From Flavobacteriaceae bacterium MAR_2010_72 (GTDB taxonomy: Bacteria > Bacteroidota > Bacteroidia > Flavobacteriales > Flavobacteriaceae), in assembly GCA_003550275.1 (NCBI GenBank), contig QXCW01000002.1, forward strand, positions 558,001 through 622,000: a DNA stretch of 64,000 bases. Reading direction: 5' to 3'. Every line of letters begins with the position of its first letter. The stretch's first letter is position 1. Both the position numbers and the translations under genes were made by a program. Positions 54,905 to 63,434 of the stretch are shown here, piece after piece. The notes under the pieces are model-generated. The model saw nothing but the letters and a program-made list of their open reading frames with translations. It had not been told where the DNA came from and searched no databases.

Positions 54905-56253
54905 ATATAAAAACCGTACATAGTGTTTATTTTGTAGGTATCGGAGGGATTGGTATGAGTGCCTTGGCTCGTTATTTTCATGCGAATAATAAGCAGGTTG
55001 CGGGTTATGATAAAACACCATCAGAGATTACCAGCCAATTAGAAGCGTTGGGAATCAAAGTTCATTTTGACGATAATGTTGAGCAAATTGCTGATCAGTT
55101 TTTGAATCCAGAACATACCTTGGTTGTTTACACACCAGCAATCCCCAAGTCACATGCTGAACTCAACTATCTTAGAGCGAATGGTTTTGAAGTTTTAAAG
55201 CGTTCAACAGTACTTGGCGAAATAACAAAACACACTTATTGTTTGGCTATTGCAGGAACTCATGGTAAAACAACAACTACGAGTATTTTAGGGCATTTGT
55301 TGAATGCTTGCAATGTTGAAGTTACTGCTTTTTTAGGCGGAATTAGTCAAAACTACAATTCAAATTTAATCCTTAATGGTACTAAAGTTACGGTAGTTGA
55401 AGCCGATGAGTTTGATCGTTCATTTTTAACTTTATCTCCTGACATGGCTGGGATTACCTCTATGGATGCTGACCATTTAGATATTTACGGTAATGCTGAA
55501 GCGCTTCAGGATTCATTCATTGAGTTTTCAAAGAAAATTAAACCAAACGGTAAGCTGTTTATTAAAAATGGATTGCCTTTAGCAGGCATAACTTACGGAA
55601 TAGAAGATGACGCCGATTACTCGGCGATCAATATAAAAATAATAGATGGAGCCTATGTGTTTGATGTAAAAACACCTAGAACCGTTCTTAACAATTTCAA
55701 ATTTAACCTACCTGGTAGACACAATCTGTCGAATGCATTAATAGCCTTGGCGATGTCTGTAGAATATGGCATCCCTCACCAACAGCTCGCCGAGGCATTA
55801 GCATCTTATACTGGAGTTAAACGAAGATTTACCTATCAAATTAAAACAAACGATTTGGTGTTCATTGATGACTATGCCCACCATCCACAAGAAATTGATG
55901 CCGTACATCAGGCTGTACGGGAGATGTATCCAGATAAGAAAGTTTTGATCGTATTTCAACCACATTTATTTAGCCGAACAAGAGATTTTGCCGAGGCGTT
56001 TGCACAAAGTTTGTCGCAATTTGATGAGATTTTGCTTTTAGATATATATCCTGCAAGAGAGCTTCCAATCGAAGGAATTACCTCTCAATGGTTGCTTGAT
56101 AAAATTCAAAATAAGAATAAAAAATTGGTTCAGAAAGCAGAATTAATTTCAGAATTAAAACAATCAAATGCTCAAGTTATTTTAACTGTTGGAGCAGGAG
56201 ATATTGGAGAAGAAGTTAAACTTATAAAAGAAGCCTTAAGCATTGCGAGTTAA
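54901..56253 (+). CDS. murC: UDP-MurNAc:L-alanine ligase
   Basis: This 450-residue ligase starts the peptide stem by adding L-Ala. It has the MurC start [18 protein letters not shown], the ATP loop [48 protein letters not shown] and [12 protein letters not shown]. It overlaps murG by 4 bp and the ftsQ TTG start by 11 bp. Confidence 0.97.
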   Translation: MNIKTVHSVYFVGIGGIGMSALARYFHANNKQVAGYDKTPSEITSQLEALGIKVHFDDNVEQIADQFLNPEHTLVVYTPAIPKSHAELNYLRANGFEVLKRSTVLGEITKHTYCLAIAGTHGKTTTTSILGHLLNACNVEVTAFLGGISQNYNSNLILNGTKVTVVEADEFDRSFLTLSPDMAGITSMDADHLDIYGNAEALQDSFIEFSKKIKPNGKLFIKNGLPLAGITYGIEDDADYSAINIKIIDGAYVFDVKTPRTVLNNFKFNLPGRHNLSNALIALAMSVEYGIPHQQLAEALASYTGVKRRFTYQIKTNDLVFIDDYAHHPQEIDAVHQAVREMYPDKKVLIVFQPHLFSRTRDFAEAFAQSLSQFDEILLLDIYPARELPIEGITSQWLLDKIQNKNKKLVQKAELISELKQSNAQVILTVGAGDIGEEVKLIKEALSIAS

Positions 56254-56962
56254 TTATAATTACATAAAGGGGATTGCACTATTGGTTACAGTAGTATCAT
56301 TATATGCATTCTCATCTGTAAGAAATTCTTCCAGAAAAGTAGGTGCTCCTTTAATACAATTCATAGGGGAGGATAATTTATTTGTCACTCATGAAACTGT
56401 TAGTAAATTGTTAATACAAAATCAACAAACCGTTACGAATAAGCCTAAAGAAATTATAGATTTGAACGGATTGGAAACTGCCCTGAATTCTAATCCAATG
56501 ATTAAGCAAGCTCAAGTGTTTATCAATGTTGAAGGTAAAATCACAGCAGAGATTGAACAAAAAAAACCGTTAGCTAGAGTTAGTACAAATGCATCGTTTT
56601 ATATTGATGATAGGGGTGATTACATGCCGTTATCAACAAATTACACGGCAAGGGTGCCACTTGTAACAGGGGCTGTTTATAAAAACGAACTTGGTAATGT
56701 TTACCACATTGCAAAGAAAGTTCAAGAAGATGAATTTTTGAAAAAACATGTCGTCGAGATTCATCAAAATGAAGACAAATCGATAGACCTAAAATTTAGA
56801 TTACATGATTTTACCATTCATTTAGGATCGTTAAAATCATTAGATAAAAAAGTAAACAACCTCAAAGCTTTTTATCAAAAAGCGATGAGAGATCAAACAC
56901 TCGATACGTACAGTGTGGTAAATTTAAAGTTTGACAACCAAGTAATATGCACCAAAAAGTAA
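56243..56962 (+). CDS. ftsQ: FtsQ-like division protein (TTG start)
   Basis: This 239-residue bitopic protein has one helix (about 9-24, GIALLVTVVSLYAFSS), a POTRA-like region with LNSNPMIKQAQVFINVEGKITAEIEQKKPLARV, and a C-terminal beta domain. It is recognised by layout and position before ftsA. The start is TTG at 56243, inside the murC end; no ATG before the helix is in frame. FtsQ links FtsB/FtsL to the division machine. Confidence 0.88.
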   Translation: MRVNYNYIKGIALLVTVVSLYAFSSVRNSSRKVGAPLIQFIGEDNLFVTHETVSKLLIQNQQTVTNKPKEIIDLNGLETALNSNPMIKQAQVFINVEGKITAEIEQKKPLARVSTNASFYIDDRGDYMPLSTNYTARVPLVTGAVYKNELGNVYHIAKKVQEDEFLKKHVVEIHQNEDKSIDLKFRLHDFTIHLGSLKSLDKKVNNLKAFYQKAMRDQTLDTYSVVNLKFDNQVICTKK

Positions 56963-56965
56963 GGC

Positions 56966-58294
56966 ATGGAGAATAATAAAATTTCAGTAGGGCTAGATAT
57001 TGGTACCACAAAAATTGTGGCCATGATAGGTCGTAAGAATGAATACGGCAAAGCCGAAATTTTAGGAATAGGGAAATCTAAAAGTTTAGGCGTGCATAGA
57101 GGCGTGGTGAATAATATTACACAAACTATTCAGTCCATTCAACAAGCTGTTCAAGAAGCAGAAGCCGAGGCGGGATTAAAAATTGAAGATGTAACCGTTG
57201 GAATCGCTGGTCAGCATATAAGAAGTTTACAACACAGTGATTATATCACTAGAGCCAATTCTGAATTGGTAATTGATGAAGAGGATATTGACCGTTTGAT
57301 TAATCAGGTGCATAAATTGGTGATGCTTCCAGGAGAAGAGATCATTCACGTATTGCCCCAAGAGTATAAAGTTGATGGACAAGGTGAAATAAAAGAACCT
57401 ATTGGGATGTATGGAGGAAGACTTGAAGCTAACTTTCATGTGGTTGTGGGTCAAGTCTCATCTATAAGAAACATAGGGCGATGTGTGAAAAGTTCAGGGT
57501 TGGAATTAGAAGGAATAACCCTAGAACCTTTAGCATCTGCGAATGCAGTGTTAAGTCAGGAAGAAAAAGAAGCTGGCGTTGCTCTAATTGATATTGGAGG
57601 TGGAACTACAGATTTAGCAGTATTCAAGGACGGAATTATTCGTCACACAGCAGTGATTCCTTTTGGTGGAAATGTAATTACCGAAGATATCAAAGAAGGC
57701 TGTTCAATTATAGAAAAGCAGGCCGAATTATTAAAGATAAAATTCGGTTCAGCATGGCCTGGTGAAAATAAAGATAATGAGATTGTGTCAATTCCCGGAT
57801 TACGAGGAAGAGAACCAAAAGAAATTACACTTAAAAATCTATCCAAAATTATTCATGCTCGTGTTGTGGAAATTGTTGAGCAAGTTTATGTCGAGATTAA
57901 AAATTATGGACACGAAGAGCAAAAGAAAAAACTCATCGCAGGTATTGTTTTAACAGGAGGTGGTAGTCAACTCAAACATTTAAAACAGTTGGTTGAATAT
58001 ATCACAGGCATGGATACCAGAATTGGGTATCCTAATGAACACCTTGCAGGAGACAGTGATGAAGATGTAGCTAGCCCTCTCTATGCTACAGCGGTAGGTT
58101 TGGTCATGGATGGACTTAAACGTCAAGAGCGCAAACGGATCGAAAAAGAGAGAGAGCAATTAGAACAAGAGATTGAAGCTTCAGAAGAAGCCTCAAATGC
58201 GAGCGAAGTTGTGAATCCGCCAAAAAAGGAGCGCAGATCATTTTTGGATAAGCTAACCGAACGTGTAAAAGATTTTTTAGATAATGCAGAATAA
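56966..58294 (+). CDS. ftsA: Division protein FtsA
   Basis: This 442-residue actin-like ATPase tethers FtsZ to the membrane. It starts with the phosphate loop GLDIGTTKIVAMIG and has LIDIGGGTTDLAVFKDG and IVLTGGGSQLKHL. A charged Glu/Lys-rich stretch (about 375-415) leads to a C-terminal amphipathic helix (RRSFLDKLTERVKDFLDN), the usual membrane anchor. It starts 3 bp after ftsQ; ftsZ follows 32 bp later. Confidence 0.96.
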   Translation: MENNKISVGLDIGTTKIVAMIGRKNEYGKAEILGIGKSKSLGVHRGVVNNITQTIQSIQQAVQEAEAEAGLKIEDVTVGIAGQHIRSLQHSDYITRANSELVIDEEDIDRLINQVHKLVMLPGEEIIHVLPQEYKVDGQGEIKEPIGMYGGRLEANFHVVVGQVSSIRNIGRCVKSSGLELEGITLEPLASANAVLSQEEKEAGVALIDIGGGTTDLAVFKDGIIRHTAVIPFGGNVITEDIKEGCSIIEKQAELLKIKFGSAWPGENKDNEIVSIPGLRGREPKEITLKNLSKIIHARVVEIVEQVYVEIKNYGHEEQKKKLIAGIVLTGGGSQLKHLKQLVEYITGMDTRIGYPNEHLAGDSDEDVASPLYATAVGLVMDGLKRQERKRIEKEREQLEQEIEASEEASNASEVVNPPKKERRSFLDKLTERVKDFLDNAE

Positions 58295-58326
58295 ATTAAT
58301 TATAAATCCAGTAAAGAACTAATTAT

Positions 58327-60237
58327 ATGAGCAACAACAATGAATTAGGAAACATTGCATTCGATTTACCAAAAAACCAATCCAACGTCATCAAGGTCAT
58401 TGGTGTCGGTGGTGGCGGTAGCAATGCTATAAATCACATGTTTCAACAAGGTATAAAAGGTGTTGATTTTGTTATCTGTAATACAGATGCACAGGCATTA
58501 CAAAATAGTGGTGTTCCAAACAAAATTCAACTAGGTGTTAACTTAACCGAAGGTTTAGGAGCAGGAGCTAATCCAGATGTAGGGGAACAAGCAGCGGTTG
58601 AGAGTTTGGAAGATATTAGGCGAATGCTAGATACCAATACAAAGATGGTATTTATTACTGCCGGAATGGGTGGTGGAACAGGTACTGGAGCTGCTCCAAT
58701 CATAGCAAAAATGGCTAAAGAATTAGATATTCTTACTGTTGGTATTGTCACAATGCCTTTTCAATTTGAAGGAAAAACAAGAAACGAGCAAGCTCAAAAA
58801 GGAATAGAAAACCTTCGTGGCCATGTTGATTCTTTAGTAGTAATCAATAATAACAAGCTTCGTGAAGTTTATGGAAACCTTGGTTTTAAGGCAGGGTTTT
58901 CAAAAGCAGATGAAGTTTTGTCTACGGCTTCACGAGGTATTGCCGAAGTCATTACACATCACTACACCCAAAATATCGATTTACGCGATGCAAAAACCGT
59001 TTTGAGTAATAGTGGTACTGCTATTATGGGATCTGCGGCGGCATCTGGGAAAACAAGGGCACAAGAAGCCATTATGAAAGCTCTAGATTCGCCCTTATTA
59101 AACGACAATAAAATTACAGGAGCTAAAAACGTATTGTTGCTTATCGTTTCTGGTTCTCAAGAAATTACTATTGATGAAATTGGCGAGATCAATGACCATA
59201 TTCAAAATGAAGCTGGTCACGGCGCTAATATCATTATGGGTGTTGGTGAAGATGAGTCGTTACAGGAATCCATCTCTGTGACTATTATTGCTACTGGGTT
59301 CAATATTGATCAACAACACGAAATTTCAAATACCGAAGTAAAAAAAGTAGTTCATGCATTAGAAGAAGATCGCGATGATATTAATGTAAAAGAGCGTGAG
59401 CCTGCAATTATAACGCCTGATATTATTCTTGAAAAAGAAGAAGATAAAGAATCTGAAGTTGTAAAACACACCTTAATAATTGATGACAGTGATGACCATG
59501 ATGTACACTCTAATTTGATACCTACTACAGAGTTCATAAAAAATATGAATGTGGTGTATCAAGAAGTATTGGATCATAAAACAGAAGACGATTTTATCAT
59601 CACTCCAATTCAAAAAGAAAAGGATGAAGATGTTAAGGATTTTGAGTACGAAGAGGAAGAACAAATTACCTTGACCTTTGATTTGCCTTTATCTGATCAT
59701 AAAAAGGATAAGGTTAAAGACGAAAACAAGGTTCTATTTGATTTGGAAGATGAAGTCAAAGATTATAAGGTAAAAGATTATGTCGAGATTATCCCTGTAA
59801 CTGAAGCTAATGAAACTGGAGAAACTCGCTATGCACTTGACGATTTTATGAGTTTTGAATCGTCTATGAACAAAACAAAATCTAAAGAGGTTGAAGTTGA
59901 AGAAGAGATTGTTTTTGAGAAAAAAGTGCTTGAGGAAAAAGTTCAGGCGCCAATTGAAAAAGAAGACATTGACCCAATGAACAGCCCAATATCCGAGCTT
60001 TTAAAAGAGCGGGCAGATGAAAGACGTCGCAAGATGAAAGATTTTAATTATCGTTTTAAAACTTCAAAAATTGATGAGATTGAGCGCGAACCAGCCTACA
60101 AGCGACAAGGTGTTAATTTAGATGACACACCGCATTCTTCAGAGACTAATAACTCGAGAATGTCAGTTGGTACAGATGATAATGACGATATTCAATTACG
60201 AAGTAATAATTCGTTCTTACACGATAACGTTGATTAA
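58327..60237 (+). CDS. ftsZ: Division GTPase FtsZ, long flavobacterial form
   Basis: This 636-residue tubulin-like GTPase forms the Z-ring. The N-terminal 325 residues hold GVGGGGSNAINHM, the tubulin signature AGMGGGTGTGAAPI, and the T7 region SNSGTAIMGSA. A very acidic and lysine-rich linker of about 290 residues follows, far longer than the roughly 50 in E. coli. The protein ends in SNNSFLHDNVD, not in the canonical DIPAFLR-type tail that binds FtsA and ZipA. A terminator follows 35 bp after the stop. Confidence 0.97.
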   Translation: MSNNNELGNIAFDLPKNQSNVIKVIGVGGGGSNAINHMFQQGIKGVDFVICNTDAQALQNSGVPNKIQLGVNLTEGLGAGANPDVGEQAAVESLEDIRRMLDTNTKMVFITAGMGGGTGTGAAPIIAKMAKELDILTVGIVTMPFQFEGKTRNEQAQKGIENLRGHVDSLVVINNNKLREVYGNLGFKAGFSKADEVLSTASRGIAEVITHHYTQNIDLRDAKTVLSNSGTAIMGSAAASGKTRAQEAIMKALDSPLLNDNKITGAKNVLLLIVSGSQEITIDEIGEINDHIQNEAGHGANIIMGVGEDESLQESISVTIIATGFNIDQQHEISNTEVKKVVHALEEDRDDINVKEREPAIITPDIILEKEEDKESEVVKHTLIIDDSDDHDVHSNLIPTTEFIKNMNVVYQEVLDHKTEDDFIITPIQKEKDEDVKDFEYEEEEQITLTFDLPLSDHKKDKVKDENKVLFDLEDEVKDYKVKDYVEIIPVTEANETGETRYALDDFMSFESSMNKTKSKEVEVEEEIVFEKKVLEEKVQAPIEKEDIDPMNSPISELLKERADERRRKMKDFNYRFKTSKIDEIEREPAYKRQGVNLDDTPHSSETNNSRMSVGTDDNDDIQLRSNNSFLHDNVD

Positions 60238-60271
60238 TAGCTGATTTAATTTAGCGTTTTCGCTATGTTGG

Positions 60272-60304
60272 ACCCGGAAAGTTTAATTACTTTTCGGGTT
60301 TTTA
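60272..60304 (+). terminator. Rho-independent terminator after ftsZ
   Basis: The arms CCCGGAAAGT and ACTTTTCGGG (one G-U) enclose a 6-nt loop, followed by GTTTTTTATT. A smaller perfect hairpin (TAGCG TTTT CGCTA) lies just before it at 60252-60266. This closes the dcw cluster. Confidence 0.85.
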
Positions 60305-60366
60305 TTGGAATTATAATTTACGCTTTTGAAACGAAAAAGGGTTCTTTCATATCAAGACTTTTTACT

Positions 60367-60374
60367 TATCTTCG
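60367..60374 (+). promoter_or_regulatory. Weak -7-like element before the YqeY gene
   Basis: TATCTTCG differs from TAnnTTTG at one base and lies 25 bp before the ATG at 60399. No -33 TTTG was found. Confidence 0.35.
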
Positions 60375-60398
60375 CATTTTAAAACAACACATACAATC

Positions 60399-60848
60399 AT
60401 GAGCTTACAAGATGATGTCATGACGGCTATGAAAGCTGCAATGAGAGATAAGAATCAAACAGCATTGGCAGCTTTAAGAGCGATCAAATCTGAAATTTTA
60501 TTAGCACAGACGGAAACAGGATCTAAAGAAGAGCTTACCAAAGAGCAGGAAATTAAAATCTTATCTAAACTTGTTAAGCAGCGTAAGGATAGTGCAAATA
60601 TTTATGCCGAGCAGAATAGAGCCGATCTTGCTGAACCTGAATTGGATCAAGCTGAAATAATTAGTCAATTTTTGCCTGCTCAATTAAGTGAAGTTGAAAT
60701 AGAGAAAGTTGTTGTAGAAACAATTGCGAAAGTAGGTGCAGAAGGGATGAAGGATATGGGTAAAGTTATGGGAATTGTCAATCAACAATTAGCAGGTAAG
60801 GCAGATGGAAAGACCATATCTACTATTGTGAGATCAAAATTAGTATAA
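60399..60848 (+). CDS. GatB/YqeY domain protein
   Basis: This 149-residue protein covers the YqeY domain from end to end: MKAAMRDKNQTALAALRAIKSEI, KEQEIKILSKLVKQRKDSANIY, LDQAEIISQFLPAQLS and MKDMGKVMGIVNQQLAGKADGKTISTIV. The domain is related to the tRNA-binding tail of the GatB amidotransferase subunit and is thought to contact tRNA. The function of the free form is unclear. A tRNA-Arg gene starts 29 bp after the stop and may be co-transcribed. Confidence 0.93.
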   Translation: MSLQDDVMTAMKAAMRDKNQTALAALRAIKSEILLAQTETGSKEELTKEQEIKILSKLVKQRKDSANIYAEQNRADLAEPELDQAEIISQFLPAQLSEVEIEKVVVETIAKVGAEGMKDMGKVMGIVNQQLAGKADGKTISTIVRSKLV

Positions 60849-60877
60849 AATGACATTCCTGTTTTTGCAGGAAATAA

Positions 60878-60951
60878 GGCTGCGTAGTTCAACTGGATAG
60901 AATATCAGATTTCGGCTCTGAGGGTTGGGGGTTCGAATCCCTCCGCGGTCA
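60878..60951 (+). tRNA. tRNA-Arg (anticodon UCG)
   Basis: This 74-nt tRNA has an acceptor stem GGCTGCG/CGCGGTC (two G-U pairs), a D-arm GTTC/GAAT, and an anticodon stem TCAGA/TCTGA with loop TTTCGGC, giving anticodon TCG. The T-arm has loop TTCGAAT. CCA is not encoded. It is followed 9 bp later by a strong terminator. Confidence 0.93.
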
Positions 60952-60960
60952 CGAATAATC

Positions 60961-61014
60961 AAAAAAACCAAACGGTAAATCAAGCTTTCTTGAATTTGAA
61001 CGTTTGGTTTTTTT
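60961..61014 (+). terminator. Rho-independent terminator after tRNA-Arg
   Basis: A perfect 14-bp stem (60961-60974 and 61001-61014, core AACCAAACG/CGTTTGGTT) with A- and T-tracts closes a 26-nt loop that holds an inner TCAAG/CTTGA stem. Its A- and T-tracts are on both sides, so it could work in either direction. Confidence 0.9.
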
Positions 61015-61049
61015 GATTTCAAAGCGGAACGCTTTGGGAAATTCAATCC
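60990..61049. repeat. Direct repeat copy 1, contains the terminator 3' arm
   Basis: This 60-bp segment recurs at 61086-61146 with few changes; period 96 bp. It holds the terminator arm CGTTTGGTT with T-run and a small hairpin CAAAGCG GAA CGCTTTG. Confidence 0.85.
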
Positions 61050-61085
61050 TTTCTTATTTGGTAACTAATACATTAAGGCTGATAT

Positions 61086-61146
61086 TTGAATTTGAACGTT
61101 TGGTTTTTTTTGATTTCAAAGCGGAACCTTTTGGGGAATCCAATCC
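61086..61146. repeat. Direct repeat copy 2, orphan terminator arm
   Basis: This 61-bp copy carries the same terminator arm and T-run (one T longer) without the matching left arm nearby. Its small hairpin is broken by base changes, so it looks like a decaying duplicate. The gap 60952-61233 holds these repeats, the terminator and the -7 element at 61165. Confidence 0.85.
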
Positions 61147-61164
61147 CTAGTGTTCATTTTTTTG

Positions 61165-61172
61165 TATCTTTG
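61165..61172 (+). promoter_or_regulatory. -7 promoter element before the MtfA-like gene
   Basis: TATCTTTG matches TAnnTTTG exactly, 61 bp before the GTG at 61234. No -33 match at the usual spacing. Confidence 0.4.
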
Positions 61173-61233
61173 ATTTCCTCATCTTTAAGTAATTCCCTCA
61201 CAATGTATTAGTATAATAAACGTTATTTGTGAA

Positions 61234-62085
61234 GTGAAATTAATCATTTTCATAGAACAGCTTACTACTGGTGGCAAAATAGTCATAGGTGTTTTCTTTG
61301 CCATGCTTTTGGCGATGTTATTGAATTTTGCCTTGAGAATGGTGGAAATAAGTTATGTGATACGACACAAGAAACCATTTTTTGTCCACACGTCATTTTT
61401 TCTTAAAAAATTAAGCAGTACGCAAAAGTCCATTTTACGTGGTCAGTTCCGGTTTTATAATAAATTATCCATAAAACAACAACGTATTTTTGAACACCGA
61501 GTGGCATCATTTATGGCCGATAAACGTTTTATTGGCAGAGAAGGTGTTGAGGTAACTGAAGAAATGAAAGTCTTGATTTCTGCAACTGCAGTCATGTTGA
61601 CTTTTGGGTTTAGAGATTTTTATATTGGATTAATAAGTAGGATTTTTATTTATCCCAACGAATTTTTCTCTAGAACCAACAACGATTATCATAAGGGAGA
61701 ATTTAATCCTAGACTCAAAACTTTAGTCTTGTCCTGGAAAGATTTTAAAAAGGGCTTTGAGAGTAATGCTGATAGAATCAATCTTGGAATCCATGAATTT
61801 GCCCATGCAATTCATTTAAACAGTATCAAGGAACGTGATGTGAGCTCCACAATTTTTTCAGACTCGTTTAAAGAGCTTACAGATTTATTGACCAATAAGG
61901 AAGAGCTACGAAAAGAATTGATTGCTTCTAAATACTTTAGAGATTACGCATATACCAATCAATTTGAATTCTTAGCAGTAGTTATAGAAACGTTTATTGA
62001 AACACCAACAGATTTTAAGCAACAGTTTCCTGAAGTTTATGATAAAACCAAACAAATGCTAAATTTTGATTTTGCTGGTTATTAG
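61234..62085 (+). CDS. MtfA-like zinc peptidase (M90 family), GTG start
   Basis: This 283-residue protein has an N-terminal membrane helix (about 13-33), a helical domain, and a zinc motif H-E-F-A-H (His187 to His191) in NLGIHEFAHAIHLNS. A downstream Glu in NQFEFLAVVIETF is the likely third ligand region. The pattern fits the M90/MtfA group; E. coli MtfA is a cytosolic aminopeptidase linked to the glucose repressor Mlc, but this membrane-anchored form need not share that role. The start is GTG at 61234. A weak AT-rich hairpin follows the stop. Confidence 0.85.
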   Translation: MKLIIFIEQLTTGGKIVIGVFFAMLLAMLLNFALRMVEISYVIRHKKPFFVHTSFFLKKLSSTQKSILRGQFRFYNKLSIKQQRIFEHRVASFMADKRFIGREGVEVTEEMKVLISATAVMLTFGFRDFYIGLISRIFIYPNEFFSRTNNDYHKGEFNPRLKTLVLSWKDFKKGFESNADRINLGIHEFAHAIHLNSIKERDVSSTIFSDSFKELTDLLTNKEELRKELIASKYFRDYAYTNQFEFLAVVIETFIETPTDFKQQFPEVYDKTKQMLNFDFAGY

Positions 62086-62163
62086 AAACTAGTGCATGAT
62101 TTTTATCATATTTTATTAAGGTTTTCATTCCTAATTTTAATACGGAATTAAAAACTTAAGGTC

Positions 62164-62583
62164 ATGATACGAAAAGCACCGGTTACTACAATAATGACAG
62201 AAAAGGTCATTACTTTAAAGAAGGACGATAATTTAGAAACGGCTGAACGTTTATTCAAAAAACATCATATTAGACATATTCCTGTGGTAAGTGGAAAAAC
62301 TATTATTGGGATGTTAAGTTATACAGACTTATTACGAATAAGTTTTGCCGATTCAGCATTTGAAGATGATGATTATGTTGATAGTGTAGTATATAATATG
62401 TTCACCATCGAGCAAGTCATGGTTAAGAAATTGGCCACAGTTAATTCCACAAATACAATCAAGGAAGTAGCCGAAATTCTCTCCATAAGTGAATTTCATG
62501 CCTTGCCAGTTATTGATCACAATAGCCTAGTAGGTATTGTTACTACAACAGATTTAATAAAATACTTATTAAAACAACTATAA
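62164..62583 (+). CDS. CBS-domain pair protein
   Basis: This 139-residue protein consists only of two CBS domains (about 8-60 and 78-135). Each has the TVxxxxxLxxAxxLFxxHxIRHIPVV-type core; motifs are IRHIPVVSGKTIIGMLSYTDLLR and FHALPVIDHNSLVGIVTTTDLIKYL. Such stand-alone pairs bind adenine nucleotides and control partner proteins. No partner is adjacent. A terminator lies 73 bp downstream. Confidence 0.92.
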   Translation: MIRKAPVTTIMTEKVITLKKDDNLETAERLFKKHHIRHIPVVSGKTIIGMLSYTDLLRISFADSAFEDDDYVDSVVYNMFTIEQVMVKKLATVNSTNTIKEVAEILSISEFHALPVIDHNSLVGIVTTTDLIKYLLKQL

Positions 62584-62655
62584 ACTAAATTACACGATGT
62601 CATTTTGAGTTAGTTATCCCCAATCAGGAACATATGACTTGAAAAGGTGTTTAAC

Positions 62656-62688
62656 AAACCTCCAGTGTTAGTTTAACTGGAGGTTTTT
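62656..62688. terminator. Terminator between the CBS gene and the CHRD gene
   Basis: An 11-bp perfect stem (62656-62666 and 62676-62686, core ACCTCCAGT/ACTGGAGGT) with a 9-nt loop is followed by TT on the plus strand and ends 8 bp before the stop of the convergent CHRD gene, so it may serve both. Confidence 0.85.
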
Positions 62689-62696
62689 AATGTTTC

Positions 62697-63257
62697 CTAT
62701 AACTGCCCTCTAATTTCGCCAGACGGCTTATTGGTGGAATGTACATTCACATAAATAGTACCAGATCTAATAGCTTCAATAAGTGCGCCCAAATCGCCAG
62801 CGATATTGCCAATAACATTTTCTGATGTGATAACGCCTTCAGCTATAACACCATTTGCCGGGCCACTGGGTTGTGCAACGGGATTCATAAATAGAAAAGC
62901 CACAACGCCACCATTAGCTCCTGCTGGTGCCATATGAAAGTGCGAAGCTGTAACGTTTTCAATGTTGGCAACAATTAGTTTGTAAGCAATCCAACTTTCG
63001 TCAGGTGCAATTCTTACAATAGCTTGACCTGTTGCATCTGTGTCAAACGGAGGGACTTCATTTTTTCCACTTAAATGGGCTGTAAAATGAAACATTGACC
63101 CTTTTTTCGAGTTCGATTCATTTTTGTTAATTACGTACTTGCTGTCCGTTGATTCCAATTGCGAATCAATTAAGGGTTCGTCGCTACATCCAAACACACT
63201 AAAACTGAAAAACAGTAATAGCAGGATGCTTTTTTCAAAGTTTAATCTTGTTTTCAT
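62697..63257 (-). CDS. CHRD-domain lipoprotein
   Basis: This 186-residue lipoprotein (VFGC, Cys24) has a short polar linker and a CHRD domain (about 55-186). The domain is recognised by HLSGKNEVPPFDTDATGQAIVRI, ASHFHMAPAGANGGVVAFL and a C-terminal GTIYVNVHSTNKPSGEIRGQL. CHRD domains occur in chordin and many bacterial surface proteins; their role in bacteria is poorly known. It is transcribed alone. The 177-bp gap 63258-63434 upstream of it shows no clear promoter, only the rpe terminator candidate. Confidence 0.9.
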   Translation of the reverse strand: MKTRLNFEKSILLLLFFSFSVFGCSDEPLIDSQLESTDSKYVINKNESNSKKGSMFHFTAHLSGKNEVPPFDTDATGQAIVRIAPDESWIAYKLIVANIENVTASHFHMAPAGANGGVVAFLFMNPVAQPSGPANGVIAEGVITSENVIGNIAGDLGALIEAIRSGTIYVNVHSTNKPSGEIRGQL

Positions 63258-63394
63258 GCAATTTGATTATTAATGTTTAAAAGCGTTATTGTTCTAAAGA
63301 TTAATAATGGGGAAGATTTAAGCACAAGAACCAACACTCTTAAACGACTGTTAGTAATACTTAAATATAATGAAAAATCCCGAATATTTATATT

Positions 63395-63428
63395 AAAACA
63401 CTTAAATAGAGTGTGTTAAGAAGTGTTT
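63395..63428 (-). terminator. Candidate terminator after rpe
   Basis: On the minus strand AAACACTT and AAGTGTTT pair around a 17-nt loop just after the rpe stop, followed by TTAATATAAAT. The U-run is weak. Confidence 0.4.
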
Positions 63429-63434
63429 GAAACG

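Noticed and set aside
60856-60873. Hairpin TTCCTG/CAGGAA between the YqeY gene and tRNA-Arg
   Set aside because: The 6-bp stem has no U-run after it and is too weak to call a terminator; it may be chance.
60840-61046. Minus-strand open frame of 68 codons across tRNA-Arg
   Set aside because: Its RGGIRTPNPQSRN-type sequence is the antisense of the tRNA, a well-known false protein in databases.
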